A stretch of DNA of 64,000 bases, taken from positions 1 to 64,000 of the forward strand of contig NZ_VCBC01000003.1 of the NCBI RefSeq assembly GCF_005843925.1, written 5' to 3'. Position numbers and translations under genes: made by a program. Under the pieces are notes generated by a model that saw nothing but the letters and a program-made list of their open reading frames with translations, was not told the origin of the DNA and did no database searches. Source of the stretch: Thalassotalea litorea (lineage in GTDB: Bacteria > Pseudomonadota > Gammaproteobacteria > Enterobacterales > Alteromonadaceae). Shown here one piece after another: positions 29,067 through 37,783 of the stretch (positions are counted from its first letter, which is position 1; each line of letters starts with the position of its first letter).

Positions 29067-29382
29067 GTCGAGGTCTCCGAGTTGAAAAAATAAAACAATC
29101 AGATAAAAGAAAGGGTATGCCACAATGTCCATCTGGGCAAAAGTAGGCACACGCCACGAAAAATCGGGAATAGTTTACTGAAAATTCCCGCTATTACTAG
29201 CTTTATCGGATAAAAATCCTGCAATTTACTGATTTACTGGTCGAATTTGCTAAATGGTTTGATAGAGGTTATGTTGGAGTCGATTCAATTACCCGTAAAG
29301 GAAAGCCTTTGTAAGGCGTTAACTTTACTCATAATAATAGTACCGATACCGTTTAGGTTTGGTCGATAACAAAGGGGAATTT
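29067..29382. other. Divergent promoter region between sodB and the PuuD-like gene
   Basis: No gene. CGGGAATAGTTTACTGAAAATTCCCG near 29165-29190 forms a 6-bp hairpin on the sodB side. No Fur box was recognised. The plus-strand side ends in AAAGGGGAATTT before the ATG at 29383. Confidence 0.4.
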
Positions 29383-30015
29383 ATGTCGATAATGGACATG
29401 ATTAACATGCTTACCCGTTGGGGGCATGTGCTTTTCGGTTTAACCTGGATTGGTTTGCTGTATTATTTTAATTTTATTCAAGGTGGTTATTTTAAAAAGG
29501 CGACACCTGAGGCGTTAGCGGATGCGAAGAAGCATCTTGCACCTGAAGCATTATGGTGGTTCCGCTGGGGCGCTATGTTTACCTTTATCACCGGTTTATT
29601 ACTTTTGGTGGGCGTTCACAAACTGAACGTCATGAATGACTATATTGTGGTCGGTGTAGCCTTAGGTACGTTAATGTTCTTAAACGTTTGGCTAGTGATT
29701 TGGCCAAATCAAAAAGTTGCATTGGGTATGGTTGAAGGTGACGGTCCTGCCGCTGCGGGTAAAGCATTGCTTGCCTCTCGTACCAATACGCTTTTCTCCG
29801 GTCCAATGCTGTTTTTCATGTTGGCCGGTCCACATTACGCGGGTTATGGTATGGGCGTGGGGTCAACCGCTCTTTGGGTTTGTTTAGCAATTGCGGCGGT
29901 TCTGGAAATCAATGCATTAGCCGGTAAACAAGGCCCAATGACCACAGTGAAAGGGGTGATTACCTCAAGCATTGTGTTAACCGCAATAATGGTTGGATTG
30001 TTTGTCGCACTTTAA
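29383..30015 (+). CDS. PuuD-like membrane protein (urate oxidase N-terminal domain family)
   Basis: 210 residues from the ATG at 29383 (AAGGGGAATTT upstream; an earlier in-frame start adds eight residues). Six or so membrane helices. MLTRWGHVLFGLTWIGLLYYFNFIQG, WFRWGAMFTFITGLLLL, and LNVWLVIWPNQK match the membrane domain of the bacterial urate hydroxylase PuuD. The C-terminal cytochrome c domain of full PuuD is absent and no purine catabolism gene is near. Conserved His (WGHVLFG, AGPHYAG) could bind haem. Whether it acts on urate is doubtful; it may be a redox membrane protein of other role. Confidence 0.75.
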   Translation: MSIMDMINMLTRWGHVLFGLTWIGLLYYFNFIQGGYFKKATPEALADAKKHLAPEALWWFRWGAMFTFITGLLLLVGVHKLNVMNDYIVVGVALGTLMFLNVWLVIWPNQKVALGMVEGDGPAAAGKALLASRTNTLFSGPMLFFMLAGPHYAGYGMGVGSTALWVCLAIAAVLEINALAGKQGPMTTVKGVITSSIVLTAIMVGLFVAL

Positions 30016-30067
30016 GGTGAACTGACAATCTCGATTTACTTGCCACACTTGTGGCAAAGTACACAGT

Positions 30068-30096
30068 AAAAGACCAGCCTGGTGCTGGTCTTTTTT
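30068..30096. terminator. Bidirectional terminator
   Basis: GACCAGC (30072-30078), loop CTGGT, GCTGGTC (30084-30090), T6. It lies between two convergent genes. Confidence 0.88.
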
Positions 30097-30124
30097 ATGG
30101 AAATTTCGCCAAGGTCGACATCGG

Positions 30125-30352
30125 TTAGTCGACTTGTTGGGCAAGACCCTTGTAGCGGGCGGCATCTACGATGGCCCAAATATGAACGACGGCGCCAATA
30201 AACCAGGCAACCACGGTGGCATATAATCCCGCCGTTGCGATAAAGAATATAATCGCCGGTAAGATCCTACCTTGTACAAGTTGGCCAAGCCCCGGAATAA
30301 AAAAACTACAAATTGCCGCCAGAACATTACCGCCGGAACCTTGTTGAGCCAT
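30125..30352 (-). CDS. Small TM2-like membrane protein
   Basis: 75 residues with two or three hydrophobic segments: AAICSFFIPGLGQLVQGR and AIIFFIATAGLYATVVAWFIGAVVHIWAIVDA. The PGLGQ...G turn and the closing WAIVDAARY are typical of the TM2 and related small membrane families. AAAGGAGAAAA precedes the ATG. Function unknown; stand-alone gene. Confidence 0.75.
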   Translation of the reverse strand: MAQQGSGGNVLAAICSFFIPGLGQLVQGRILPAIIFFIATAGLYATVVAWFIGAVVHIWAIVDAARYKGLAQQVD

Positions 30353-30417
30353 ATTTTTCTCCTTTATATATCTGCCATCAAAGTTGTAGATTGGTATAAT
30401 TTTGTTAATCTATAGCC

Positions 30418-30580
30418 AATACCAATTAACGTAAGTCGTTGCCCATGCAGAGAAAACATTTTAAATGTCTGGGGCACCGCAGTCGAATGTCGGGTAATGC
30501 CACCTAAATATTGTAAAATACGCCCATGGAAATGCTTGAGAGTTATTCAAAATTGCGCACTTTTCTGTCTAATTGGTATT
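30418..30580. repeat. Short MITE-like element with 11-bp terminal inverted repeats
   Basis: AATACCAATTA (30418-30428) and TAATTGGTATT (30570-30580) are perfect inverted copies 163 bases end to end, with no open frame inside. The ends match those of the element at 16962-17266. It lies in the promoter region of the yihY-pip-dtd operon, ending 86 bases before the first start codon, so it may affect that promoter. Confidence 0.5.
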
Positions 30581-30666
30581 ATTAATCAATAGTATAGCTG
30601 GATTTTCGAATCCTATATTTGCCCTCAACCAAGATCGTCAGGATCAATAATATTGCCAGGATAGCC

Positions 30667-31536
30667 ATGATTAACATCACCCAGGAATCTTTAGTTGCTT
30701 ATTGGCAACAAGTTAAACTTTTTTCACTGCATCTTTTTAATCGGTGTAAAGAAGACCAGATTAAGATTTCATCAGGGTATCTTTCCTATGTCACCTTAAT
30801 GTCATTGGTGCCATTGGTTCTGGTGATGTTTTCGATATTTTCGGCATTTCCACTTTTTTCTGAAGTCTATGAAAAGATTGAAGAATTCACATTTAATCAC
30901 TTTATGCCTACGGCGTCTGAACAGGTACGCGCTCATATTGATGGCTTTGTCGATAATGCGTCAAAGATGTCTGCGATATCCATTACCGTGCTTTTCGCTT
31001 TAGCACTATTGCTGATTTCGAATATTGATACGTCGTTGAATAAAATCTGGCGGGTTCATCGCCCGCGTCGTCCGGTAATTTCATTTGCGTTATATTGGAT
31101 GATTCTGACTTTAGGGCCATTGATTGCCGGGATCAGCATAACTGCAACCTCCTATGTCGTGGCATTGGTAAACTCTTCCGGTGTCGACTTTGGTGGGCTC
31201 AGCAGCGTGTTATTGCGCCTGGTCCCTTATCTCGCGTCGTTGGCCGGATTTATGGGGTTATATCTGGTCGTTCCAAATACCAATGTCCGTCTTAAACATG
31301 CCTTTTGGGGAGGTCTGGTTGCCGCATTGCTGTTTGAGTTGGGTAAGAAAGGCTTTGCTTTATATGTCACCCATTTACCGTCCTATGAGGCGATATATGG
31401 AGCGATGGCTGCCATTCCAATTTTATTCGTTTGGGTTTATTTATCGTGGTTAATCGTGTTTATTGGCGCCGAGTTTACGGTTTGTTTTCAGGAGTTTTCT
31501 TCGAATAAAAGCAAACCAGCTAAAATTAATGATTGA
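30667..31536 (+). CDS. yihY: YihY family inner-membrane protein
   Basis: 289 residues from the ATG at 30667 (CAGGATAGCC upstream). An upstream frame start at 30619 adds 16 residues without a site. Six membrane helices; YLSYVTLMSLVPLVLVMFSIFSAFP and LPSYEAIYGAMAAIPILFVWVYLSWLIVFIGAEF are the family hallmarks. It was once called RNase BN, which was later shown to be a different protein. Its true role is unknown. It leads the yihY-pip-dtd-yiiD cluster. Confidence 0.93.
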   Translation: MINITQESLVAYWQQVKLFSLHLFNRCKEDQIKISSGYLSYVTLMSLVPLVLVMFSIFSAFPLFSEVYEKIEEFTFNHFMPTASEQVRAHIDGFVDNASKMSAISITVLFALALLLISNIDTSLNKIWRVHRPRRPVISFALYWMILTLGPLIAGISITATSYVVALVNSSGVDFGGLSSVLLRLVPYLASLAGFMGLYLVVPNTNVRLKHAFWGGLVAALLFELGKKGFALYVTHLPSYEAIYGAMAAIPILFVWVYLSWLIVFIGAEFTVCFQEFSSNKSKPAKIND

Positions 31537-31564
31537 ACCCAAGCCTAATCGGTAGAAGTGAATC

Positions 31565-32533
31565 ATGCTGCGGCCGCTACACCCAAACATTACGCCTTAC
31601 GATCAACAGATGCTCGATGTCGGCGATCATCAAATATATGTCGAGCAAAGTGGCAATCCGCAAGGCATCCCGGTGTTATATTTACATGGTGGCCCTGGTG
31701 CTGGCAGTAGTGCTGATCATCGACGTTATTTTGACCCAGAAAAGTATCGTATTATTATTTTTGATCAACGCGGCTGTGGACGTTCTACGCCCCATGCGAG
31801 CATCCACAATAATACGACCTGGGATTTAATCGAAGACATTGAAGAGATCCGTCAGCTGCTGGCGATCAATCAATGGTTAGTTGCCGGTGGCTCCTGGGGA
31901 ACAACCCTTGCTATAGCTTATGGTATCAAGCATGTTGAAAACGTACTTGGTTTTATTTTAAGAGGAATATTTCTCGGTACTCCCGCCGAAGTTCAGTGGT
32001 TATATTCGCATCAAGGCGCAGCCGCAATCTTCCCGGATTATTATCAAGATTTTCTCATCCCTTTGCAGCCACATATCCAACAAGAGCCGGTAAAGGCGTA
32101 TCAGCAACTACTGGATAGCGACAATGAGCTGGTAAAATTCCAGGCGGCCAAAGCCTGGAGTTTATGGGAGCAACGAATTTCGACGTTACACGCAAGCCTA
32201 CACGTCATTGAAACCCCTGAGCAAGTTCATAGTGCGGTTGCGATGGCGCACATTGAAAACCATTACTTTAATCATCATTGCTTTCTTGAAGCGGACTATT
32301 TACTCAATCATATCGATACTATCAGCCATATTCCTGCGGTTATTATTCATGGCCGCTATGATATGGTCTGTCAGTTGCAACGCGCCCACCAATTGCAGCA
32401 ACGATGGCAAAATGCGACGTTAAACATCATTCCGGATGCTGGCCATAGTGGCTTTGAAGTGGGAATAATTAATGCCTTCTGTCAGGCATCTGATAAGATG
32501 GCAGCTTTCATAGAAGAACAAACAAACCGTTAG
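31565..32533 (+). CDS. pip: Proline iminopeptidase
   Basis: Removes N-terminal proline from peptides; alpha/beta hydrolase, family S33. 322 residues. Oxyanion region LHGGPGAGSS, FDQRGCGRS, nucleophile Ser in GGSWGTTLA (near 110), acid Asp in HGRYDMVC, catalytic His in DAGHSGFE. Cytoplasmic. It sits between yihY and dtd. Confidence 0.93.
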   Translation: MLRPLHPNITPYDQQMLDVGDHQIYVEQSGNPQGIPVLYLHGGPGAGSSADHRRYFDPEKYRIIIFDQRGCGRSTPHASIHNNTTWDLIEDIEEIRQLLAINQWLVAGGSWGTTLAIAYGIKHVENVLGFILRGIFLGTPAEVQWLYSHQGAAAIFPDYYQDFLIPLQPHIQQEPVKAYQQLLDSDNELVKFQAAKAWSLWEQRISTLHASLHVIETPEQVHSAVAMAHIENHYFNHHCFLEADYLLNHIDTISHIPAVIIHGRYDMVCQLQRAHQLQQRWQNATLNIIPDAGHSGFEVGIINAFCQASDKMAAFIEEQTNR

Positions 32534-32548
32534 ATAATTAGATAGACA

Positions 32549-32986
32549 ATGAAAGCATTATTGCAACGAGTAAGTCATGCCAATGTCCGTGTCGACGATA
32601 CCCTGATTGGTGAAATTAACGCGGGCATTTTGGTGCTGGTCGCCATTGAAGATGGTGACACACCACAAACCGTAAAGCGCATGGCTGAAAAAATCAGTAA
32701 ATACCGTATGTTTAGTGATGCCGATGGGAAAATGAACCTCAATGTATCGCAAATTGGTGGCGAGGTGCTGGTAGTCTCGCAATTCACCCTAGCGGCTGAC
32801 ACGAATAAAGGATTACGGCCCAGTTTTAGCCGCAGCGCAGAACCATCCCTTGGTCATTCTCTGTATTTACAGTTGGCCGAGCATATTGCGAATACAGGGA
32901 TCCCCGTCTCAACTGGCCAGTTTGCGGCAGACATGAAGGTCGCGTTGCTCAATGATGGCCCCGTTACCTTTATGCTGGAAATGTAA
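32549..32986 (+). CDS. dtd: D-aminoacyl-tRNA deacylase
   Basis: 145 residues, the normal length. It hydrolyses D-aminoacyl-tRNA and mischarged Gly-tRNA(Ala) in the cytoplasm. [22 protein letters not shown] holds the SQFTL motif, and [10 protein letters not shown] is the cross-subunit Gly-cisPro loop (here GPVT). It lies 15 bases after pip and 12 before the next gene. Confidence 0.96.
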   Translation: MKALLQRVSHANVRVDDTLIGEINAGILVLVAIEDGDTPQTVKRMAEKISKYRMFSDADGKMNLNVSQIGGEVLVVSQFTLAADTNKGLRPSFSRSAEPSLGHSLYLQLAEHIANTGIPVSTGQFAADMKVALLNDGPVTFMLEM

Positions 32987-32998
32987 GGGGCGACATTG

Positions 32999-33934
32999 AT
33001 GATAGAACTTCCGAAAGGCTTTACATTACTGCAGCCCATAACCGAGACTCAGTTAACCGCTTATCACCAATTACGATATCGACTACTCAGGGAGCCCTGG
33101 CAGCAACCCAAAGGTTCAGAAACCGATGAACTGGAGCGGCAAAGCACACATCGTATGATTGTTGATTCTGATGGTCGAGTTGCCGCAGTAGGGCGATTAC
33201 ATAAATCGGCTCAGGATCAAGGCCAGATTCGTTTTATGGCCGTAGATCCAGCCTACCAAGGCAAAGGCCTGGGTAAACTTATGCTGCAGGCATTGGAGCA
33301 ACAAGCGATAAAGGACGGTGTCGCGACGATCCTGTTAAATGCCCGTGAAGTGGCGTTGGACTTTTATCTCGCCTGTGACTATCAATTAATCGGTGAAGCG
33401 CATACCCTGTATGGTCAGGTGAAGCATTTTGCGATGACAAAGTCCTTAACTTCAGAAAAGTCATTAACGGGCCAAACGGGCTATCAAAGTTCACTGCAAA
33501 CACTGTCCAGCCTGTGGCAGCAAACCATTCCGATCACCCAGGCGTTTAAATTCATACCATGCTTTTATGATCAACAAGTGTTTGTTGTCAGCGCCGATCG
33601 CAGTGCCAATGTTAACCTTCATCAAACGATGTTCGCAGGCAGTATTTATTCTCTGGCAACGTTAACCGGTTGGGGCTGGGTTTATATGCAACTGCAACAG
33701 CACAAATTGCAAGGGGATATCGTCCTCGCTGATGCCAACATACGATATCACCAACCACTCCATGGCTATGGCGTTGGCCGTACCAAAACTTCGCTAAACC
33801 AAGGCGATTTTAGTCATTATCAGGAAAAAGGTAAGACACGATTTAATGTCAGTGTTGAAGTGTTCGATGGTGACAGCTTATGCGCCACATATACGGGCTT
33901 ATTTGCAGTGAGAAGAGCGAATCATGAAAAATAA
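32999..33934 (+). CDS. yiiD: Bifunctional GNAT acetyltransferase / hotdog thioesterase, YiiD (FabY) family
   Basis: 311 residues from the ATG at 32999 (AGGGG eight bases upstream; TTG at 32996 is also in frame). N-terminal GNAT domain (about 1-145) with the acetyl-CoA motif FMAVDPAYQGKGLGKLMLQ. C-terminal hotdog domain (about 165-310) with NLHQTMFAGSIYSLATLTGWG and ADANIRYHQP. The family member of Escherichia coli, next to dtd as here, is linked to the start of fatty acid synthesis. The 3' end overlaps the next gene by 11 bases. Confidence 0.9.
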   Translation: MIELPKGFTLLQPITETQLTAYHQLRYRLLREPWQQPKGSETDELERQSTHRMIVDSDGRVAAVGRLHKSAQDQGQIRFMAVDPAYQGKGLGKLMLQALEQQAIKDGVATILLNAREVALDFYLACDYQLIGEAHTLYGQVKHFAMTKSLTSEKSLTGQTGYQSSLQTLSSLWQQTIPITQAFKFIPCFYDQQVFVVSADRSANVNLHQTMFAGSIYSLATLTGWGWVYMQLQQHKLQGDIVLADANIRYHQPLHGYGVGRTKTSLNQGDFSHYQEKGKTRFNVSVEVFDGDSLCATYTGLFAVRRANHEK

Positions 33935-34805
33935 ATCGATTACTATTATTGGTGCGGGGTGGCTTGGGTTACCGCTGGCGCAGCATCTCAAAGCCAATGG
34001 TGCCGATGTCCTGGTAACCGCAACCAGTGACGAGAACGTCAAGGTACTCGCTGGCAAAGGCTTGACCGCTGTTTGTTATCAGGTCAAACCTGAAAACAAT
34101 TGCGCTAATGATCCAGTCGATGGCCTGATGAATGCTCAAAGCCGTAAATCTCGGGTTTTTGCCAGCGATGTTGTGGTGGTTTGTATTCCCCCCCGTATTC
34201 GCCATGGCCAAACCGATTATCCGAATATCATTGCTCAGTTAGTTAAAGATGCGAGTAGCGTTAAAAGCCAGGTGAAACAATTTATCCTGTGCAGCTCTAC
34301 CGCCGTTTACAATGGTTTAGCCGCGGCAGTGGATGAAACCAGCGAATTAAATCTGACGACTGAGAAAACTAAAATTTTGGCTCAGGCGGAACAGCAGGTG
34401 TTAAGGAGTTCAATCCCGTTATCTCAGGTGATTCGCTTAGGGGGCTTAATTGGTCCAAACCGTCACCCGGGTAAATTTTTCCGGGCAGGACGCGTGATCC
34501 CAAACCCGGATTCAGTGATAAATTTTATTCATCAAGCGGATGTCATTGGTATCATTGGTTTTATGATCGAAAATTGTGCAACCTTAACCGCAGACATTAT
34601 AAATGCGGTGGCACCAGCGCATCCAAGCAGACGCGAGTTTTATCAAGCGGCACACCGGGTAGTCAATGGTGATTGTCCTGAATTTTCCGAACAAGTTGAA
34701 CAACAAGGTAAGCGGGTTGAGCCGAATGTGCTGTTAAGACAGAATTACCCATTTCAATACCGGGACGTCATGGCCTGGCTGCAACCTGGCAACGAACAGG
34801 GTTAA
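33924..34805 (+). CDS. YeeZ-like NAD(P)-binding epimerase family protein
   Basis: 293 residues, Rossmann fold: ITIIGAGWLGLPLAQHLKANG at the N-terminus (GxGxxG), FILCSSTAVY, then RLGGLIGPNRHPGKFFRAG and INAVAPAHPSRREFYQAA, the last two typical of YeeZ. Cytoplasmic; substrate unknown. It lacks the YxxxK motif of classical extended SDRs in a clear form. It overlaps the preceding gene, so it is co-translated with it. Confidence 0.85.
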   Translation: MKNKSITIIGAGWLGLPLAQHLKANGADVLVTATSDENVKVLAGKGLTAVCYQVKPENNCANDPVDGLMNAQSRKSRVFASDVVVVCIPPRIRHGQTDYPNIIAQLVKDASSVKSQVKQFILCSSTAVYNGLAAAVDETSELNLTTEKTKILAQAEQQVLRSSIPLSQVIRLGGLIGPNRHPGKFFRAGRVIPNPDSVINFIHQADVIGIIGFMIENCATLTADIINAVAPAHPSRREFYQAAHRVVNGDCPEFSEQVEQQGKRVEPNVLLRQNYPFQYRDVMAWLQPGNEQG

Positions 34806-34810
34806 AGATT

Positions 34811-35041
34811 ATGATGCAAAGGACGAATAAACTCCGCTGGATAATGGTACTTTTTATTCTTTGGCTACACGTCAGCCTGATTGATCTATTTTTGATTTCC
34901 AGCTCTGGGGCTAAACTTTTATTGCAGCAAAACCTGACATTTAAGACAATTATCGTTCACATTAGCGTTGCGGCGCTGGCAACACTGGTGATCTGGTCAG
35001 CCCATCGTTTACAATTAATGCTATGTCGCCGCAAACAATAA
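34811..35041 (+). CDS. Small membrane protein of unknown function
   Basis: 76 residues with two membrane helices (WIMVLFILWLHVSLIDLFLI and IVHISVAALATLVIW) and a basic C-terminus (CRRKQ). It starts five bases after the preceding stop, in the same operon. No family is recognised. Confidence 0.65.
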   Translation: MMQRTNKLRWIMVLFILWLHVSLIDLFLISSSGAKLLLQQNLTFKTIIVHISVAALATLVIWSAHRLQLMLCRRKQ

Positions 35042-35094
35042 TTGCCGTTTATTTGCGGTTTCATCAATACAAACAGGATATTAAGTAGGATCTT

Positions 35095-36234
35095 ATGTTA
35101 AATAAATTCGGTTTTAAAATTATCACTGCCGCACTGCTGGCAGGCCCTGCGATCAGCACCTCGGCGGTTGCCGATTCAGGTCCTGAGATTGCAGACTCAA
35201 AGTTGCAAGCTGGCTTTGAAGCAACATTACTTACCGATGGTATTGATATCCCCTGGGGGATGACCCAGTTGCCTAACGGTGATTTACTGGTAACTGAGCG
35301 CGAAGGCGAAATTAAAGTGATTCGCGATGGCAAACTTCTTGAAGAAACCATTTCCGGGTTGCCGGATATTCACGATCACGGTCAAGGTGGTCTACTGGAT
35401 ATCGCCGTTGATCCGGATTACGCCAATAATGGCTGGATATATTTCACCTATTCCACCGAAGAGGGAGAGGGCAGTAATACCGCATTGATGCGTGCGAAGT
35501 TGCAAGACATGGAGCTTGTCGAAAAGCAGCAACTGTACAAAGCCCAGGGGGATAGCGAAAAACGTCAGCACTACGGTAGCCGCATCGCTTTCGACAAAAA
35601 TGGCGATTTGTTTTTTTCGATTGGTGATCGGGGGATGCGTGACGACAACCCACAGGATACTGCACTCGACAGTGGTAAAATCTATCGCCTAAAATCTGAC
35701 GGTGAAATTCCTGCGGACAACCCGTTTGTCGGGGATAAAGAGGCCAAACCTGCGATATACAGCTATGGCCATCGTAACCCTCAGGGGTTAGCAATGGATC
35801 CTGCTACCGGTAATATCTGGGCAACGGAACATGGGCCGAAAGGGGGTGATGAAATCAACATCATTCAAAAGGGTCTCAATTATGGATGGCCAGTGATCAG
35901 TTATGGTGTAAATTACAGCGGCACATCATTTACAGATTTAACCGAAAAAGAGGGGATGGAACAGCCTGCGTTGCATTGGACTCCATCATTAGCGCCATCG
36001 GGTTTAACTTTTGTGACGTCCGATAAATATCCCCAGTGGCAGGGCAAAATGCTTGCCGGCTCAATGAAGTTCAATTATTTAGTCTTGGTCACTGTCGATG
36101 GCGATAAAGTCGTGTCCCAGGAAAAATTATTTAAGGATGTCGGTCGTGTTCGTAACGTATTCCAGGCACCAGATGGTTTTATCTATATAGGTATTGATGG
36201 TCAGGGTATTAAGAAAATCGTTCCGGTGCAGTAA
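35095..36234 (+). CDS. PQQ-dependent aldose sugar dehydrogenase, soluble type
   Basis: 379 residues: signal peptide (IITAALLAGPAISTSAVA), then a six-bladed beta-propeller. It belongs to the soluble glucose/sorbosone dehydrogenase family (Escherichia coli YliI). Hallmarks: IPWGMTQLPNGDLLVTEREG, HDHGQGGLLDIAVDPDY, the catalytic-site GHRNPQGLAMDPATG, WATEHGPKGGDEIN, and YGWPVISYG. It oxidises sugars in the periplasm with pyrroloquinoline quinone, which must be made or taken up, as no pqq genes are here. It is 53 bases after the small membrane protein. Confidence 0.9.
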   Translation: MLNKFGFKIITAALLAGPAISTSAVADSGPEIADSKLQAGFEATLLTDGIDIPWGMTQLPNGDLLVTEREGEIKVIRDGKLLEETISGLPDIHDHGQGGLLDIAVDPDYANNGWIYFTYSTEEGEGSNTALMRAKLQDMELVEKQQLYKAQGDSEKRQHYGSRIAFDKNGDLFFSIGDRGMRDDNPQDTALDSGKIYRLKSDGEIPADNPFVGDKEAKPAIYSYGHRNPQGLAMDPATGNIWATEHGPKGGDEINIIQKGLNYGWPVISYGVNYSGTSFTDLTEKEGMEQPALHWTPSLAPSGLTFVTSDKYPQWQGKMLAGSMKFNYLVLVTVDGDKVVSQEKLFKDVGRVRNVFQAPDGFIYIGIDGQGIKKIVPVQ

Positions 36235-36240
36235 CAGATT

Positions 36241-36747
36241 ATGGCAACCACTGAAAAGTTTACCATCACGTTTGATTTGGACAAATCCTACCTTAGGGAG
36301 TGCTTTGACCAATCACGCATTGAAGTGAAAAAATCATTTTTACAAACCTATGGTAAGGCCTTTATCTTGTTACTCATTGCCGGATTTATTCTTCAAGTAG
36401 AGGTTCAGGGCTTAAGCAAACACTTGGGTGCGTTCTTTATTATCCTTTCGGTTATCGAAATCCTCAGCCAAATTTATGCTCGTGGATGGTGGGTGACCAG
36501 GCAGATGCTGGCACGCAACTATGGCCATGAAATTGAGATTGAAATGTCAGAGCAAGAAATTCGCTGGCAAGGGGGGAAGCATACTCTCGTGTACCAATGG
36601 CCGCAAATTAAGCATCACCAAAAAACGCCATTAGGTGTCGTACTCACGACCGATGATGGTGCCCGTCATTATTTATCTAAGTCTCACTTTGAAACGGATT
36701 CGTGGCAGTTTCTATCTGCAAGATTAACGACGGCTGAATTAGATTAA
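36241..36747 (+). CDS. YcxB-like family protein
   Basis: 168 residues. Two close membrane helices (AFILLLIAGFILQV and LGAFFIILSVIEILSQIYA) then a soluble C-terminal domain (EIEMSEQEIRWQGGKHTLVYQWPQIKHHQKTPLGVVL) in the style of YcxB-like proteins. Inner membrane, unknown role. It begins six bases after the sugar dehydrogenase, so it is the last gene of that run. Confidence 0.75.
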   Translation: MATTEKFTITFDLDKSYLRECFDQSRIEVKKSFLQTYGKAFILLLIAGFILQVEVQGLSKHLGAFFIILSVIEILSQIYARGWWVTRQMLARNYGHEIEIEMSEQEIRWQGGKHTLVYQWPQIKHHQKTPLGVVLTTDDGARHYLSKSHFETDSWQFLSARLTTAELD

Positions 36748-36779
36748 GATGTACTTATTGCAGTATTGATCAAAGTAAT

Positions 36780-36806
36780 AAAAAAGCGCCTTTGGGCGCT
36801 TTTTTA
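36780..36806. terminator. Bidirectional terminator
   Basis: AAAAAAGCGCC, TTTG, GGCGCTTTTTT, between convergent genes. Confidence 0.9.
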
Positions 36807-36826
36807 TTTTGACTTACGGCCTTCGG

Positions 36827-37783
36827 CTAGCTTGGCTTTGTGTCCTTACCAATACTATTTAGGCCAATGGAGTCCATCCATTGCTGATAATCCATTAAGT
36901 TTGCCGGTAATATCACTTTGTTATTAGCTTTGCTTAAGCCTTTAAACTGGGCAAGATATTGCTCACTTAATTGCATCTCCAGCGCCTGTTGACCGCCTTC
37001 CTGATTAATAACCAGCGCCACCTTAGAGATCGATTCACTAGTCGCCCTTGCAAGCGCCAGGATTTCCGCAGCTTTACCTTCGGCAGCATTGATTCGACGC
37101 TGCTTTTCACCTTCCGAGACATTGATAGTTTCGCGCTTAATACCTTCGGAACGATTGATCAAACTTTGCTTGTCACCTTCGCTTTTGGCAAGGATCGCCC
37201 GGCGCTCACGCTCGGCATTGACCTGCATTTCCATGGCATTTTTAACCGTTTGTGGTGGTGACAGATTTTTGATTTCATAACGGTGTACCCGAATTCCCCA
37301 TGTGTCTCCTGCGGCATCTAAAACCTCAACCACTTTTGCGCTAATCAAGTCTCGCTCTTCAAAGGTTCTGTCTAGCTCTAATGTACCAATCACTGAGCGC
37401 GTCGTGGTTTGTGCCAATTGCATCGCCGCAAAACGATAATCGGTGATACCGTAACTCGCTTTTACCGGATCAACGACTGAGATATAAATGACACCATCAA
37501 CTTCGACATTGACTTCATCCTTGGAAAAACACTCCTGAGGTGGAACGTCAATGGTCTCTTCTTTGAGATCCTGAATGTAGGCAACGCGGTCGATAAAAGG
37601 TAATAAGGCATGAAATCCTGCCTCCAAGGTACAGTGATATTTACCTAAACGCTCAACAATATATGCGGACTTTGTCGGTACCAGGCGAATCGACTGGAAG
37701 AATTTCACGATCAATATCAGGAATAAAACGCCCCAGATAATCATTACCAGACCATCCATAGGTGCAATATTTTGAATATCCAT
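36827..37783 (-). CDS. SPFH/stomatin-like membrane protein (second of a pair)
   Basis: 318 residues. One N-terminal membrane helix (LVMIIWGVLFLILIVKFF), then the SPFH domain with VPTKSAYIVERLGKYHCTLEAGFHALLPFIDRVAYIQDLKEE and PPQECFSKDEVNV. A long coiled-coil region (about 195-255) has repeats of the type xxSEGxKQxxIN, typical of the QmcA/paraslipin group. It would form an oligomeric ring on the inner membrane. The start overlaps the stop of the upstream SPFH gene by one base (TAATG). Confidence 0.9.
   Translation of the reverse strand: MDIQNIAPMDGLVMIIWGVLFLILIVKFFQSIRLVPTKSAYIVERLGKYHCTLEAGFHALLPFIDRVAYIQDLKEETIDVPPQECFSKDEVNVEVDGVIYISVVDPVKASYGITDYRFAAMQLAQTTTRSVIGTLELDRTFEERDLISAKVVEVLDAAGDTWGIRVHRYEIKNLSPPQTVKNAMEMQVNAERERRAILAKSEGDKQSLINRSEGIKRETINVSEGEKQRRINAAEGKAAEILALARATSESISKVALVINQEGGQQALEMQLSEQYLAQFKGLSKANNKVILPANLMDYQQWMDSIGLNSIGKDTKPS

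Noticed and set aside
33062..33078. CACCAATTACGATATCG, similar to the repeat ends
   Set aside because: Inside the yiiD coding region with no inverted partner nearby and explained by the codons for HQLRYR.
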